A stretch of 64,000 nucleotides of DNA from Nitrospinaceae bacterium (GCA_029261535.1 JAJDBF010000061.1:1-64000), one strand, 5' to 3'; numbered from the stretch's first letter, positions 7,323 to 18,171 are shown. The notes: generated from the sequence alone by a model not told the origin. Numbers and translations: made by a program.

Positions 7323-8525
7323 ATGAAGACAGCAGACTATATTGAGCTGGAAGATCAATGGGGAGCTCATAATTACCGACCACTGGATGTAGTACTGACT
7401 CGCGGCGAGGGTGTCTGGCTGTGGGACACCGAGGACCGCAAGTATCTCGACTGCCTGTCCGCCTACTCCGCTGTCAATCAGGGTCACTGCCATCCGCGAA
7501 TCAAACAGGCTCTGCTGGAGCAGGTCAATAAATTAACACTGGTCTCTAGAGCTTTCCGCCATGACCAACTTGGAGACTTTTATCAGGAAATATGTGAACT
7601 AACGGGTTCTCATCGGGTCCTCCCCATGAACAGCGGAGCGGAAGCGGTTGAGACAGCAATTAAAGCTGTGCGTAAATGGGGTTATGAAACTAAAAATGTC
7701 CCTAATGGAAAAGCTGAAATTATCGTGTGCGCCAATAATTTCCATGGACGCACCATCACAGTAATCAGTTTCAGTTCTGAGGAGCAGTATCGATCCGGGT
7801 TTGCCCCTTTAACCCCCGGATTCGTCACGATTCCTTTTGGCGATGCCAACGCACTTAGGCAAGCGATCACCCCCAACACGGTAGCCTTTCTGGCGGAACC
7901 GATTCAGGGTGAAGGCGGTGTCATTGTTCCGCCCAATGGGTTTTTCAAAAAGGCCCGGGCACTGTGCGACGAACATAATATCCTGATGGTGCTGGACGAA
8001 ATCCAGACTGGGCTGGGGCGAACAGGAAAACTTTTTGCTGAGGAACACGAAGGAATCGAGGCCGACCTCACCATCGTTGGCAAAGCCCTGTCGGGAGGCT
8101 TCTATCCCGTGTCCGCCGTGCTATCCAATCAGGAAGCACTCGCAGTTTTCAAACCGGGCGATCATGGCAGTACTTTTGGTGGCAATCCTCTGGCCTGTGC
8201 GGTTGCCCGGTCAGCCCTCAGGGTTCTTGTCGAAGAAGGACTGATCGAAAATTCCGCAAACATGGGGAACTATTTTATGGGTGAGCTAAGCAACCTGACC
8301 TCACCTCATATTAAGGAAGTGAGAGGACGCGGGTTGTTAATCGGAATTGAACTGTACCCACAGGCTGGAGGGGCACGCCGCTTTTGCGAAGCCTTGATGG
8401 AGCTTGGAATTTTGTGCAAGGAAACTCACACTCATATTTTGCGCATCGCCCCTCCACTTGTTATCACACGGGAGGAAATCGACTGGGCACTGGAGCGACT
8501 AAAAAAAGTGTTATCCGACCCATGA
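7323..8525 (+). CDS. rocD: Ornithine aminotransferase
   Basis: PLP-dependent class III transaminase that interconverts ornithine and glutamate semialdehyde. The 400 residues carry the family N-terminus ([12 protein letters not shown]), [26 protein letters not shown], the PLP-ring motif [12 protein letters not shown] and the Schiff-base lysine K254 in [17 protein letters not shown] at 7323 has AAGGGG about 7 bases ahead. Two small genes follow closely, so it probably heads a three-gene transcript. Acetylornithine transaminase is a close relative, but the N-terminal features fit RocD better. Confidence 0.88.
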   Translation: MKTADYIELEDQWGAHNYRPLDVVLTRGEGVWLWDTEDRKYLDCLSAYSAVNQGHCHPRIKQALLEQVNKLTLVSRAFRHDQLGDFYQEICELTGSHRVLPMNSGAEAVETAIKAVRKWGYETKNVPNGKAEIIVCANNFHGRTITVISFSSEEQYRSGFAPLTPGFVTIPFGDANALRQAITPNTVAFLAEPIQGEGGVIVPPNGFFKKARALCDEHNILMVLDEIQTGLGRTGKLFAEEHEGIEADLTIVGKALSGGFYPVSAVLSNQEALAVFKPGDHGSTFGGNPLACAVARSALRVLVEEGLIENSANMGNYFMGELSNLTSPHIKEVRGRGLLIGIELYPQAGGARRFCEALMELGILCKETHTHILRIAPPLVITREEIDWALERLKKVLSDP

Positions 8526-8564
8526 TACACTTACTGTCTTTTCATTTTTATACAGTGAGGTGTT

Positions 8565-9092
8565 ATGAGTGATGTCCTGTTGATTCAGGGAAGCCTGAAC
8601 CCTGAATCCAAAACAGCACTTGTAATTCAGGAAGCCGCAAAGGAACTTGCCAATCGTGGTGTGGATCACGAAATACTGGACCTGCGTAAATTTGATCTTC
8701 AGTTTTGCGATGGTCGCCCGCTTTCCGATTACAACGCGAGCACTCAACAAGCCTATAAACTAATGGAAAAGGCGCGTGCCTATGTCTGGGGAATGCCGGT
8801 CTATTGTTTTTCCGTTTCCGGCCCCTTAAAAAATCTCATCGACATTACTGCAGGTGCGATGGAAAACAAATCCTCCGCCATCATCTGCAATGCCGGTGGC
8901 AACCGTTCTTACATGGCCCTTGGAGACCTGAGCCGGATTCTTGCCTTCGAAGCTCGAATGGTTTCGGTACAACCAGCGGTTTACACATCTTATGAGGATT
9001 TCGAAGACGGACGGCTGGTCAATTCAGAAATCCCGAACCGTATCAAAGTAATGCTCGATGCCCTGCTCCGCCAGATTGACCATCCCTCATGA
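8565..9092 (+). CDS. NADPH-dependent FMN reductase-family flavoprotein
   Basis: A 175-residue flavodoxin-like protein of the NADPH-dependent FMN reductase family. It begins VLLIQGSLNPESKT, where the flavin phosphate loop lies, and contains WGMPVYCFSVSGPLKNLIDI, the segment that normally contacts the flavin ring. The substrate is unknown; relatives reduce flavins, quinones, azo dyes or metals. ATG at 8565 has GAGGTG about 6 bases upstream. It is 39 bases after rocD and overlaps the GNAT gene by four bases, so the three are likely co-transcribed. Confidence 0.82.
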   Translation: MSDVLLIQGSLNPESKTALVIQEAAKELANRGVDHEILDLRKFDLQFCDGRPLSDYNASTQQAYKLMEKARAYVWGMPVYCFSVSGPLKNLIDITAGAMENKSSAIICNAGGNRSYMALGDLSRILAFEARMVSVQPAVYTSYEDFEDGRLVNSEIPNRIKVMLDALLRQIDHPS

Positions 9093-9556
9093 AATCACCG
9101 TCCCTGGAATTTATCATCCGTGATGCACACCCGGAGGATGCGCCCTGCCTTGCGCGTTATAATCAGCAGTTGGCTAAAGAAACTGAGGGCAAGGAACTGG
9201 ATACTGACATCATCCTGGCCGGAGTTTCAGGAGGTCTCCAACGTCCGGACCGTTGCCGCTATTTTGTGGCGCATTTGAACGAGGAAATCATCGGGCAAGC
9301 CATGATTACATTTGAATGGAGTGACTGGCGCAATGGAGAACTCTGGTGGTTGCAGAGCGTTTTTGTCGACCCGGAGTATCGCCGTTGCGGCGTATTTACC
9401 GGCCTGTACCGTCACATTGAAAAACTGGCGAGAGAAAATAGTCTGGTGCGCGGTCTGCGTCTTTATATAGAGGAAGGCAATGGGCCCGGCAAAGGTGTTT
9501 ATACGCATCTGGGAATGACCCACGCTGGCTACCATGTTTATGAAACCGAGTTTTGA
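9089..9556 (+). CDS. GNAT-family N-acetyltransferase
   Basis: A 155-residue acetyl-CoA-dependent acetyltransferase fold. The acetyl-CoA loop is VDPEYRRCGVFTGLY, a variant of the R/Q-x-x-G-x-G/A motif. The sequence WWLQSVFVDPEYR and the final THLGMTHAGYHVYE also fit the family. It overlaps the FMN reductase stop by ATGA, so translation is coupled. The acceptor substrate cannot be read from the sequence; the position behind rocD allows a role with a small amine, but that is a guess. Confidence 0.83.
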   Translation: MKSPSLEFIIRDAHPEDAPCLARYNQQLAKETEGKELDTDIILAGVSGGLQRPDRCRYFVAHLNEEIIGQAMITFEWSDWRNGELWWLQSVFVDPEYRRCGVFTGLYRHIEKLARENSLVRGLRLYIEEGNGPGKGVYTHLGMTHAGYHVYETEF

Positions 9557-9571
9557 TGATCTTCTGTCATT

Positions 9572-11755
9572 CTACTTTTTATCCAGCCCGGAAAATTTAA
9601 AGATCTGCGACATGGCATTTAAAAAATTTTCCTGCTCATTTTTCTCCATGTCCTTGACAGCCCCTTCCTGATCGTAAATATTCAGTTGAATGATCGGTGG
9701 CCTTGTCAATTGCCCGTCCAGGTCTTCAGCGGACGTTACCGGCGGATGGCAGGTCTGTTTCTGGCACAGGTACACGGTCGGCTTGCCCATAATCGGTCCA
9801 CGATCCTGCGATAAAGGCACCTGGTCTTCATGCTCGGCACCGGGGTAACCCACTACCACTTTAGATGGACGGAAATCCTGATACACACGGTTCACCAGTT
9901 CTTCAAACTCAGGGCCAGATTCCGGTCCGCTCAAAACAATTTCCGTGAGAGCACCGGCATCATAGTCGAGTGCCGCCAGTAATCCAAAATGGGCGGCCGG
10001 GCGATTTTCCATTTCAGCGCGAAAAATATCCAGCACTGACCGACCCTGCCGGGTCATGTCAGTGTTCCCGGTCACAGCTCCCAATTTCAAAAATGCCAGA
10101 GCCACCACCGCATTGGCAGAAGGGATCGCCTCATCGGCAGAAGTTTTCAGACGAGTGATGAGAGTTTCATGACGGGAACCGGTCATGAAAAAACCACCTT
10201 GATCACCGTCCTCAAACTGTTCGATTAAAACATTGGCCAGAGCGGAACAGCGCTCGATCCAGACCAGATCGAAGGTGGCTTCATAAAGACTCAAAAATCC
10301 TTCCATAAGCCAGGCGTAATCTTCAAGGCAGGCAGAGAATCTTGCTTCGCCTTGCATGACCACTCTTTTTAATTCCTCCCCGTTCCATAGGGCGCTCCAT
10401 AAATACTCGCCACATTTTTCAGCGCGTTCTTTAAGCTCGGGCCGATTCAAAACGCGCGAACCAAAAGCCAATGCGGAAATCATCATGCCATTCCAGGCGG
10501 CAATTATTTTGTTATCGCGTGCGGGTGCCTGACGTTTTTGTCGCGTTGAGAACAGGGTCTCCTTGCCCTTTTTGAGCGCATGGTCGACTTCAAAAATAGC
10601 CATGCCTTCTTCATTGGATATTTTTTCAGGATCAACGGCGCGGTGCAGAATGTTTCGCTTTTCAAAATTTCCGGCAGAGGTCATGCCATAAGCCCGCGCA
10701 AAAACTCTGGCATGGCGCGGTCCAAGCAGGTCGAGCACTTCCTTCAACTCCCAGGAAAAATAATGGCCCTCCCCCTGCTCCGTATCTGCATCCTGACTGG
10801 CGTAAAAACCACCCTCGGGTGATGTCATCTCGCGCTCAATATATTCGAAAATTTCCAGGGGTATTTCGCGATACAAATCCTGCCGGGTGGCCTGATGAGT
10901 TTCAAGATACAGACGCGCCAGCAGGGCATTGTCGTAAAGCATCTTTTCAAAATGAGGAATGCGCCATTCGCGATCGGTCGAGTAACGATGAAAGCCTCCA
11001 CCAATTTGATCGTACAGTCCCCCACCTGCCATTTGGGTGAGACTGCGATCCACCATTTCGATGGAACTGTTCTGCCCGGTTTTAAGCCAATGCCTGAGAA
11101 GCAGGCTGTAGACCATGGGTTCGGGAAACTTCATCCCGTTGCCAAACCCGCCAGATTTTTCATCGAACCGTTCCAGCAGAAGATCAACGGATGCCTGAAT
11201 GATGGCATCGGCTGAATGGCCCTTTGCATTTGGCAAGGGCAGAGGCTCTTCGATTTTCTGGATCACTTTGGCAGATTGTGCTTCTATCCGGGCTTTCTGA
11301 TTGTGGTAAAGATCATGCGCCTGTTCAAGAATTTGTGGAAATCCGGGCCGATTATATTTTGCTTCCGGCGGATAGTAGGTTCCACCAAGATACGGTTTCT
11401 GGTCTGGAGTGATGAACACACTCATCGGCCAACCGCCATGACCTGTCAGGGCCACGATGGATTTCATATAAATAGCATCGACATCCGGTCGCTCTTCACG
11501 ATCGACCTTGATATTGATGAACCACTGGTTCATCAAACGCGCGGTCTCTTCGTTGTCAAACGATTCGTGCGCCATCACATGACACCAGTGACAGGCGGAG
11601 TAACCGATACTCAGAAAGATAGGTTTGTTTTGTAGCCGTGCCTGCGAAAGAGCTTCAGCACCCCACGGGTACCAATCGACAGGTTGGTGGGCGTGTTGCA
11701 GAAGATAAGGACTGGTCTCATTTGCCAGTCTATTGGAATGATCTGAGGTGCTCAT
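9572..11755 (-). CDS. Thioredoxin-domain protein of the YyaL/DUF255 (spermatogenesis-associated 20-like) family
   Basis: A large cytosolic protein, 727 residues from the ATG at 11755. A TTG at 11776 would add seven residues, but AGGG lies before the ATG. The N-terminal thioredoxin-like domain contains C55-H-W-C58 in [18 protein letters not shown] and the family signature [13 protein letters not shown]. The rest is an (alpha/alpha)6 toroid related to glycosidases and epimerases, with [18 protein letters not shown] and [11 protein letters not shown]. Members are widespread and poorly understood. It converges on the GNAT gene with a 15-base gap. Confidence 0.9.
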   Translation of the reverse strand: MSTSDHSNRLANETSPYLLQHAHQPVDWYPWGAEALSQARLQNKPIFLSIGYSACHWCHVMAHESFDNEETARLMNQWFINIKVDREERPDVDAIYMKSIVALTGHGGWPMSVFITPDQKPYLGGTYYPPEAKYNRPGFPQILEQAHDLYHNQKARIEAQSAKVIQKIEEPLPLPNAKGHSADAIIQASVDLLLERFDEKSGGFGNGMKFPEPMVYSLLLRHWLKTGQNSSIEMVDRSLTQMAGGGLYDQIGGGFHRYSTDREWRIPHFEKMLYDNALLARLYLETHQATRQDLYREIPLEIFEYIEREMTSPEGGFYASQDADTEQGEGHYFSWELKEVLDLLGPRHARVFARAYGMTSAGNFEKRNILHRAVDPEKISNEEGMAIFEVDHALKKGKETLFSTRQKRQAPARDNKIIAAWNGMMISALAFGSRVLNRPELKERAEKCGEYLWSALWNGEELKRVVMQGEARFSACLEDYAWLMEGFLSLYEATFDLVWIERCSALANVLIEQFEDGDQGGFFMTGSRHETLITRLKTSADEAIPSANAVVALAFLKLGAVTGNTDMTRQGRSVLDIFRAEMENRPAAHFGLLAALDYDAGALTEIVLSGPESGPEFEELVNRVYQDFRPSKVVVGYPGAEHEDQVPLSQDRGPIMGKPTVYLCQKQTCHPPVTSAEDLDGQLTRPPIIQLNIYDQEGAVKDMEKNEQENFLNAMSQIFKFSGLDKK

Positions 11756-11857
11756 GTCTGGTACCCTGCCGGTCAAGTTTTAGAAACGTTTGCAGGATAC
11801 CCAAAAGTATGAACAGGAAAAAGAGGCAAATGAAAATGACGGGAATTTTCTGACCGC

Positions 11858-12838
11858 TTATTTAAGAACCTGACCTTCTGTATACTGATGATAAAAGTCT
11901 CGCATACTGATGTAAGGATCGATCGCGTCCTTTTTCAGAGTCTCAATGTCGTCAATTCTGAACGAAGTATCATTGATAATGCGCCCTCCGGAAAGTGCCG
12001 CTCCAATCAAAAAACCCGGTGCGGCGACAAGGGTCGGACTCAGAAAAGAATCAACGACTCGTCCGGCGACACCGCGCACGGTGGAGGGTCCAAGAAACGG
12101 GAGCACTATATAAGGACCGGAACCGACTCCGTGATAACCCAACGCCTGATTGAAATCCTCATTGACGTCCTTGATGCCATATTCCTGACCAGCGACATCA
12201 AGCATCCCACCCCAGCCAAACACGGTATTGATGAGGGTACGACTCGCCACGCGGCCTGCTTTTCCTGGGTTAAGTTGAACAACACTGCTAACAAATTTGA
12301 TAGGGGCTAATGCGTTGTTGTACAGATTGCGAATCGCAATGCGGACCTCTTCATGCAGCAGGTCGCGATAAGTTTCGGCTACTGGTTTGAGCAGATTGGT
12401 GTAAACCGTATCGTTGAAATTATAAATAGATCGGTTGAATCCTTCGATAGGGTCACTCAATTCAGGGATTTCCTTGTCACTGCTCGCGAATGGGTCGTCT
12501 TCAAAATCCGCTTCCATTGGATCGGGACCCAGGAAAGGTTTGTCACTGGAGCCTTGCATAGCCGGCATTTTCTTTTCCAACTGGATGGTGACTTCGGTAG
12601 TCTGCACCAGTTCAAAAGGCCCCTTATTGGATTGCGCACCGGGGTTCTCCAGTTTGGAATTTGCCGTATTATTCTTCTGTTCCACATCACTGTGGACCGA
12701 CTCCCAGTCGAAGCCTTTAAAAAAATCTAGATTGCCTTCAAAGTCGGCCGCAAAACTTCCAACCGGAGAAAGACAAATCAAACCGAACGCAATAACGGCT
12801 AATAAGTTTTTACAATTACCTGTTTTGTAGGACAGCAC
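11858..12838 (-). CDS. mlaA: MlaA (VacJ)-family outer-membrane lipid-transport protein
   Basis: MlaA removes misplaced phospholipids from the outer leaflet and passes them to the Mla pathway. The family core (about 130-315) is clear: DPIEGFNRSIYNFND, a stretch of amphipathic helices, LINTVFGWGGMLDVA, then GPYIVLPFLGPSTVRG. A signal peptide ends at GSFA-ADF near residue 30. The only nearby Cys is in LIC, not a standard lipobox, so it may not be lipidated. Residues 35-125 are an extra acidic, low-complexity N-terminal region. The start is GTG at 12838 with GGAGG 9 bases upstream. No other mla gene is adjacent. Confidence 0.88.
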   Translation of the reverse strand: MLSYKTGNCKNLLAVIAFGLICLSPVGSFAADFEGNLDFFKGFDWESVHSDVEQKNNTANSKLENPGAQSNKGPFELVQTTEVTIQLEKKMPAMQGSSDKPFLGPDPMEADFEDDPFASSDKEIPELSDPIEGFNRSIYNFNDTVYTNLLKPVAETYRDLLHEEVRIAIRNLYNNALAPIKFVSSVVQLNPGKAGRVASRTLINTVFGWGGMLDVAGQEYGIKDVNEDFNQALGYHGVGSGPYIVLPFLGPSTVRGVAGRVVDSFLSPTLVAAPGFLIGAALSGGRIINDTSFRIDDIETLKKDAIDPYISMRDFYHQYTEGQVLK

Positions 12839-13111
12839 AAAAAATTTCCTCCCAAGCTGTTATGACAGGGGTTGACCAGGTGGGAACTACTATTAGGTCA
12901 CCTGAAAAGGGACAATAAATAAAACTATAAAAAACGGGAATAATATAGCAAATATCTGGAAAATTACCACAAAATATTGAAGTGACTAGAGATATTGACT
13001 ACTAAATCCCGTTGTTTGGAGGACTCGAAATCGATATTGGTTTTGATAAAAATCTATCCGAGTACTACTTTGGGTCAGGTGCACTTTACATAATCAAAAG
13101 CAATCCTATCC

Positions 13112-13843
13112 TCACTCCGGGCTCATATTCTGGAGTCGGGAGAGAGTCGCCTCGGGCACTTTCAGTTTTTGCTTGCGCGCATTTTTCACCGTTTCCCAAG
13201 CTTGGGCATAGTCTCCTAGATGAAAATATGAATCGACCAGGACACCATACGCCAACTCATTGAAAGGGTTGAGGTCGATGGCTTTACTCAGTTTTTCGAC
13301 CGCCTCCTTATGGCGCTCCATCCGCCCCAGAGCCGCACCCCAATAAGTATAGCCATTGCTACTTTCAGGTTCCAGCAGGAGAGCATTTTCGTATTTATCG
13401 ATGGCCTCCTGATGGTGCCCCAGTTTGGTCAGGATGAGTCCCCAGAAGTGATAGGTTTTGGCCTGATTAGGGTCTTTTGCAACAGAAGCCTTGAACATCT
13501 CAATGGCCTCATCGACTTTCTTCTGATTGACCAGAGCCACCGCCCACCAGGTGCGGGCCAGGGCGTTTTCAGGATCCTTATCAACGACTTTTTCAGCCAG
13601 TTTAATGGCCTCTGCATTTTTGCCGGAGGCCACCAGCTCCCGAACATTTTCCACCATCCGGACAAGCTCCATAGCGGCTTTTCGTTTGGCCAGCTTTGCT
13701 TCATACACCAAACGCGATTCTTCAGCACGGCGGATGTGCGCCTCACGCCCCTGCTCAACCTGAAACCGGATGGAGGTGACTATAAATCCCAGCACAATAA
13801 CAACACAGGTGATCACCCAGATAACTTTAAATTTTTTCGGCAT
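13112..13843 (-). CDS. Membrane-anchored TPR protein
   Basis: 243 residues with one N-terminal membrane segment (about 8-26, VIWVITCVVIVLGFIVTS). A charged helix follows, then three to four TPR units from about 65 to 225 (for example ALARTWWAVALVNQKKVDEA and TYHFWGLILTKLGHHQEAID). The repeat part should face the periplasm as a protein-binding scaffold. It lies in a minus-strand run with two other membrane genes, separated by 125 bases from the MFS-SpeE-TPR gene. No partner can be named. Confidence 0.78.
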   Translation of the reverse strand: MPKKFKVIWVITCVVIVLGFIVTSIRFQVEQGREAHIRRAEESRLVYEAKLAKRKAAMELVRMVENVRELVASGKNAEAIKLAEKVVDKDPENALARTWWAVALVNQKKVDEAIEMFKASVAKDPNQAKTYHFWGLILTKLGHHQEAIDKYENALLLEPESSNGYTYWGAALGRMERHKEAVEKLSKAIDLNPFNELAYGVLVDSYFHLGDYAQAWETVKNARKQKLKVPEATLSRLQNMSPE

Positions 13844-13968
13844 GTAAACTTTTTAAGGGCGGCTCAAAAATGAGGACGCATTTTAATGATTGTATTGCTT
13901 TCGCTGTACCGGTAAGAGGTTCGCAGGATGTTGAAAGTTCTGCGAGTATACAGGCAACCCGTCAAGGA

Positions 13969-16900
13969 TCAAAGGTCCTTTAAGAGTTGGCGCGCCTTTT
14001 GTTCCATATTCCTGTAGCGTGGATTGTCGCCAGCTCTGTCGAGAAAATAACCAAGGTAACGTCGGGCGTTTTCCTTGTCTGAGTCTGCCTGATACAAGCC
14101 CAGATAAAAATAGGCCGGGAGATAGAATGGATCAGCACCGACAGCCTCTCGTATTTCATCCAGTCCCTCTGCCAGTCTTTTCTCCTTGATAAAAGAAAGC
14201 CCCAGCCAGGTTCGTAGTTCCGCATCCTGTGGCATAACCTCAAGTGCCTGTGTAAGCGCAGTCCGCGCCCTACCCGGCTGGTCTGTCAACAGGTACACCT
14301 GCGCCAGCCCCATCGAAGCAAACACGTAATACGGATTTATCTCCAGTGCCTGCTTGAAAGCGATTTCTGCCTTCTCATATTTTTGCAAAGCCCGGTAGAC
14401 GTTACCCATGTTAAAGAGGGTCAATACGTGGTCTGGATCCAGTTCCAGAATTTCCCGGTAATTTTGCAGAGCTTTTTCCATATTTTGTGAATTGACTGCT
14501 TGCAGGGCTTGCTCCAGACGTTGATCCACCCGGGCTCGCCGCTGAATTTCCCTGACCTGCGTTTCCGTTCGTTCCAATGCTGACACTTGTTGTTGTACTT
14601 TGATGCTGGAGGCAACAGCGGTGGTCGAGAATTTCAGGAGATTGGGTTTGCCGCCGAAAAAAGGTGTCAACTGACGCACAATCACATGGCGCTCGTCCTT
14701 ATATATGTATTCAGGAGCATTGAATTCCAGCAGGGAATTATCATCCGTGTGTATGGGTGCCTCAGCACTGAATCTCTGCAGTCCTTCCTGATCCATAATA
14801 AACAATCCCATCAAATCAAGAATTCCCGTGAGGCCCAAACGCCTGAGAGCTCGTCCCGTTGCAGGGTCCTGAAACAGAGCCTCGGTTTTTTCATAAGGAA
14901 CCTGATAAGGTTCCATCGATCCCACCAACAAATAATCCTCACCCACAATCGATTCCCACATGGTGACGTGACCAAATACCGAGGTGAACGCTTTGATGAT
15001 GGATTTAAAATTTTCAGGCGACATGTTGGTGTGCACCCAGACACAGGCAATGCCCCCCGGATTGAGTTTCCTGACCAGCAGTTGATAAAAGTCCTCGGTG
15101 AACAAAGCACCCACTCCGGAAATCCAGGGGTTGGACGGCTCTGAAATGACCACGTCGTAACTTTTATCCGTCAGCGTGAGATGATTGCGACCATCTTCGA
15201 GAATGATGTTCACTCGGTTGTCATCGAGAGCCTGATTATTGAAGGGCCCGAAATATCGCGAGCCTTCAATCACTGCCGGGGAAATTTCAACCAGATCAGC
15301 CGTTTCAACGGGAAAACTCAACACCGCTCCCAGCGTCACCCCACTGCCCTGTCCTATGACCAATGCGGATTTTGGATTCGGATGCACCAGCATCGGAATG
15401 TAGCCGGACAATAGTTGAGTCCGCATGTCCCCCGCCAGAGAGGCATCGGTTTTACCATTCACTCGGAGAAAAATATTGCCGGACAGTGACAGCTCCGTGG
15501 TGACGGTGGTATGAATCCCTTCTTTATAAAACAGGATTTTATTTTTCTTTTCAATCGCCTGCTCCAGGTCGATCAGTCGATAGGGCATGAACGATCCACT
15601 GGAAATGATGGCGCGATCCCAGCGCGGCATCAATTGCGATCCGAGGTAGCCCATGATCAGAACCATCGTCACAGTAACGATTTTAGATTGCAGATTTAAT
15701 TTGCTTACAAAACAAAGCAAGGCCAGTCCCGTTGCAATATTGAGCAGGGTGGCAACCCAGAGCGTGTCCTGAATTCCGAAGGATGGAATCAATATAAATC
15801 CACCAATGAACGCCCCGGCAATGGTTCCCACGGTATTGCAGGCATACACCTGCCCAACGCGCTTACCGAGTGAGTCCAGCCGCTTCGCCACCAGTTTGAT
15901 CACCACCGGAAACTGACCTCCCATTAAAAAAGTGGGAACAAATATCAAGGCGAAAATGGTCAGGAAGTTGGCCCACTGGATGGTCTGAAAATCCTGCCCC
16001 CAGTTGAGATAAACCCAGCGGTTGACCAGTGGAATCGATCCGAAATAAGGCAGGGACAACAGGGCCGAAAAACCGATGCCCAACTGAAGGTAGGAAAATG
16101 TTTCGTTAAGATCCTTGAAGCGGTTGCAAAGCCGGGAGAAAACCAGTGTCCCAAGGGCCAGCCCCAGAATAAACGTGGTCAATATCAGGCTGAAAGCATA
16201 AACAGAGGAACCCAGCACCAGCGAAAAAACCCGGTTCCACGCCACCTGATAAATCAACGCTGAGACACCAGAGACAACAAACGCCAGCAAGATGCCAAGC
16301 TCGGCGTGAGTCAGGGCGGACTCTTTATTATCAGGGGCCGGTTCTTCTTCCAGCTGAACTCTGATGGAGAAGGCAGTTGAAGAATATTTTTTCAAATAGA
16401 CCCAGATCAAAACGGCGATACCGATATTGATGGAAGCCGCAAGGTAGACTGTCGCGCTGATACCCAGCAATCGCATCAACCAATAGGCACTGACATAAGC
16501 TCCCAGCACAGCACCAAAAGTATTCAATCCGTAAAGCGTGCCAACATCGCGTCCTATCCCTTCAGGATTACGCGACACAAATTTGCCCAAGGTCGGCAGG
16601 GTGGCTCCCATTAAAGTGGTGGGGATAATCAGAATAGTTGCGCATACCAGAAACCGAAGGAGGCTGGCTTCAAAATATGAGTTCTGGAAACTGGAATAAA
16701 TCCATTTGAACAGTGGCAGGGCAAGATCAATCAGCCACGGAACAGCCAGACAATATGCCCCGATGGCCGCTTCAAGAATGGCGTAAACAAGTAGTGGATT
16801 GCTTTGCCGGTCAATCCACCTGCCGCCAAAATAACTACCCAGTGCCAGCCCCGCCATGAAGGTTGTGAGCACCGTCGCCACAGAATAGTGGGTATTGCCC

Positions 16901-17016
16901 AGCACCAGCGTGAGTTGACGCGTCCACACCACTTCATAGATGAGGCCGGTGGCCCCTGAAATGAAGAACAGGAAAAAGACCGTGTAACGGAATCGATTGG
17001 AGGCAGGATCAGTCAA
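13969..17016 (-). CDS. MFS-like membrane domain fused to spermidine synthase-like domain and TPR repeats
   Basis: A 1015-residue fusion. Residues 1 to about 460 contain some 12-14 membrane segments with GATGLIYEVVWTRQ, typical of membrane spermidine-synthase homologues, and an internal duplication (SALIYQVAWNRVFSLVLGSS). Residues about 540-760 form a methyltransferase-like fold with VIGQGSGVTLGAV, VEISPAV and VISEPSNPWISG. True spermidine synthases have Asp where this has Ser-Glu, so aminopropyl transfer is doubtful. Residues about 850-1010 hold three to four TPRs. The start is TTG at 17016, directly after an in-frame stop; no ATG precedes the first membrane segment. Confidence 0.85.
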   Translation of the reverse strand: MTDPASNRFRYTVFFLFFISGATGLIYEVVWTRQLTLVLGNTHYSVATVLTTFMAGLALGSYFGGRWIDRQSNPLLVYAILEAAIGAYCLAVPWLIDLALPLFKWIYSSFQNSYFEASLLRFLVCATILIIPTTLMGATLPTLGKFVSRNPEGIGRDVGTLYGLNTFGAVLGAYVSAYWLMRLLGISATVYLAASINIGIAVLIWVYLKKYSSTAFSIRVQLEEEPAPDNKESALTHAELGILLAFVVSGVSALIYQVAWNRVFSLVLGSSVYAFSLILTTFILGLALGTLVFSRLCNRFKDLNETFSYLQLGIGFSALLSLPYFGSIPLVNRWVYLNWGQDFQTIQWANFLTIFALIFVPTFLMGGQFPVVIKLVAKRLDSLGKRVGQVYACNTVGTIAGAFIGGFILIPSFGIQDTLWVATLLNIATGLALLCFVSKLNLQSKIVTVTMVLIMGYLGSQLMPRWDRAIISSGSFMPYRLIDLEQAIEKKNKILFYKEGIHTTVTTELSLSGNIFLRVNGKTDASLAGDMRTQLLSGYIPMLVHPNPKSALVIGQGSGVTLGAVLSFPVETADLVEISPAVIEGSRYFGPFNNQALDDNRVNIILEDGRNHLTLTDKSYDVVISEPSNPWISGVGALFTEDFYQLLVRKLNPGGIACVWVHTNMSPENFKSIIKAFTSVFGHVTMWESIVGEDYLLVGSMEPYQVPYEKTEALFQDPATGRALRRLGLTGILDLMGLFIMDQEGLQRFSAEAPIHTDDNSLLEFNAPEYIYKDERHVIVRQLTPFFGGKPNLLKFSTTAVASSIKVQQQVSALERTETQVREIQRRARVDQRLEQALQAVNSQNMEKALQNYREILELDPDHVLTLFNMGNVYRALQKYEKAEIAFKQALEINPYYVFASMGLAQVYLLTDQPGRARTALTQALEVMPQDAELRTWLGLSFIKEKRLAEGLDEIREAVGADPFYLPAYFYLGLYQADSDKENARRYLGYFLDRAGDNPRYRNMEQKARQLLKDL

Positions 17017-17112
17017 GGCTCAGGCGGAAACGAAGACAGGGACCAGCACAGCGGTATAGCTTCGGGAAGATGTTGCAATCAGGAGATGATGAAGAGAGGT
17101 TCATAACACGCA

Positions 17113-18021
17113 TTATTTTACAGCCTTAGTTTCCTTTTTTGCGGACTTGCCGCAACGAAAACCTACGATGGCATCTTTTCTACCCGGCGTGGCGGCAAAC
17201 CGTTTTGAGGCCCGGACATTCACTTTGCTGGCATCCCATGACCCGCCCCGATAAACGTGAGTCTTTGTCTCCTTATCATAAATCGGGTTAATCATATCCA
17301 GCCGCTCAAAGGCAAATTGATCGTAAAAATCCTCCACCCATTCAGAAACATTTCCCGCCATATCGTAAACACCATAAACACTGCGGCCCATAGGGAAATG
17401 ACCCACTGGTGCCATGTAGGGATAGTCATCGGCCGACCCTTTTATATTAGCCCGTTTAGGCAACATACTATTACCCCAGGGGTAAACCAGGCCATGGGTT
17501 CCTCGTGCCGCCTTTTCCCACTCTGCCTCGGTGAGCAGGCGTTTACCCGCCCAACTGCAATAATTGACGGCATCAAACCAGGAGACACCGACGACAGGGA
17601 AATTAGGCGTTTTCAAAATTTCGTGATCGCCTTGAAAAAAAGGAACCGAAACTTCGACATAGTCTGCCGCTTTGCGATATTTGTTATAGGCATCTACGCT
17701 GACTTCATACTTGTCCGAGTAAAAGGCATCCAGATAAATTTCCTGTTCCGGTTTTTCATCAATGTCGCCCATGCTCGATCCGCGAGTGAACACTCCTTCA
17801 GGGATCAGGACCATCTCGCGACCGTCGTCACCTAACAAGGTTTCGTAAATACTGAAATCCCGGTTGTCCTCCACCTTCATCTGTTTATCATCAGGACGGG
17901 TCTTCGCCATTTTTTCCTGAAAATCAATCGACTTCCTTATTTCCCAGACGATCACCAGCAGAAACATGATGGCGATAAAAAAGACACCGATAATTGCAAA
18001 CGTGAGCTGTTTATTTGTCAT
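17113..18021 (-). CDS. Membrane-anchored SUMF1/FGE-like domain protein
   Basis: 302 residues: a membrane anchor at about 8-27, then a formylglycine-generating-enzyme-like fold (about 65-292) with VLIPEGVFTRGSS, VSWFDAVNYCSWAGKRLLTE, AEWEKAARGT, YDMAGNVSEWV, YRGGSWD and a final VGFRCGK. True FGE enzymes have two copper-binding cysteines in the loop between GGSW and GFRC. Here that loop (KVNVRASKRFAATPG) has none, so sulfatase activation is unlikely. A structural or binding role outside the inner membrane is more probable. It sits 96 bases upstream of the MFS-SpeE-TPR gene on the same strand. Confidence 0.85.
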   Translation of the reverse strand: MTNKQLTFAIIGVFFIAIMFLLVIVWEIRKSIDFQEKMAKTRPDDKQMKVEDNRDFSIYETLLGDDGREMVLIPEGVFTRGSSMGDIDEKPEQEIYLDAFYSDKYEVSVDAYNKYRKAADYVEVSVPFFQGDHEILKTPNFPVVGVSWFDAVNYCSWAGKRLLTEAEWEKAARGTHGLVYPWGNSMLPKRANIKGSADDYPYMAPVGHFPMGRSVYGVYDMAGNVSEWVEDFYDQFAFERLDMINPIYDKETKTHVYRGGSWDASKVNVRASKRFAATPGRKDAIVGFRCGKSAKKETKAVK

Positions 18022-18171
18022 TATATTTAAGAGACCTTTTGAATTTGGTGCGGAAAGGTTTTGAGTTTATAATTTACCGGGTCGCCAGCGCAACCTGTTT
18101 TTGCCCGGCATATCTTTCTATTCATATTTTACTCATTTCAGGTCACGGCCTGAAACCATCCCATCATACTC

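Noticed and set aside
12435-12830. A 131-codon plus-strand frame over mlaA
   Set aside because: Shadow of mlaA, which has a signal peptide and full family motifs on the other strand.
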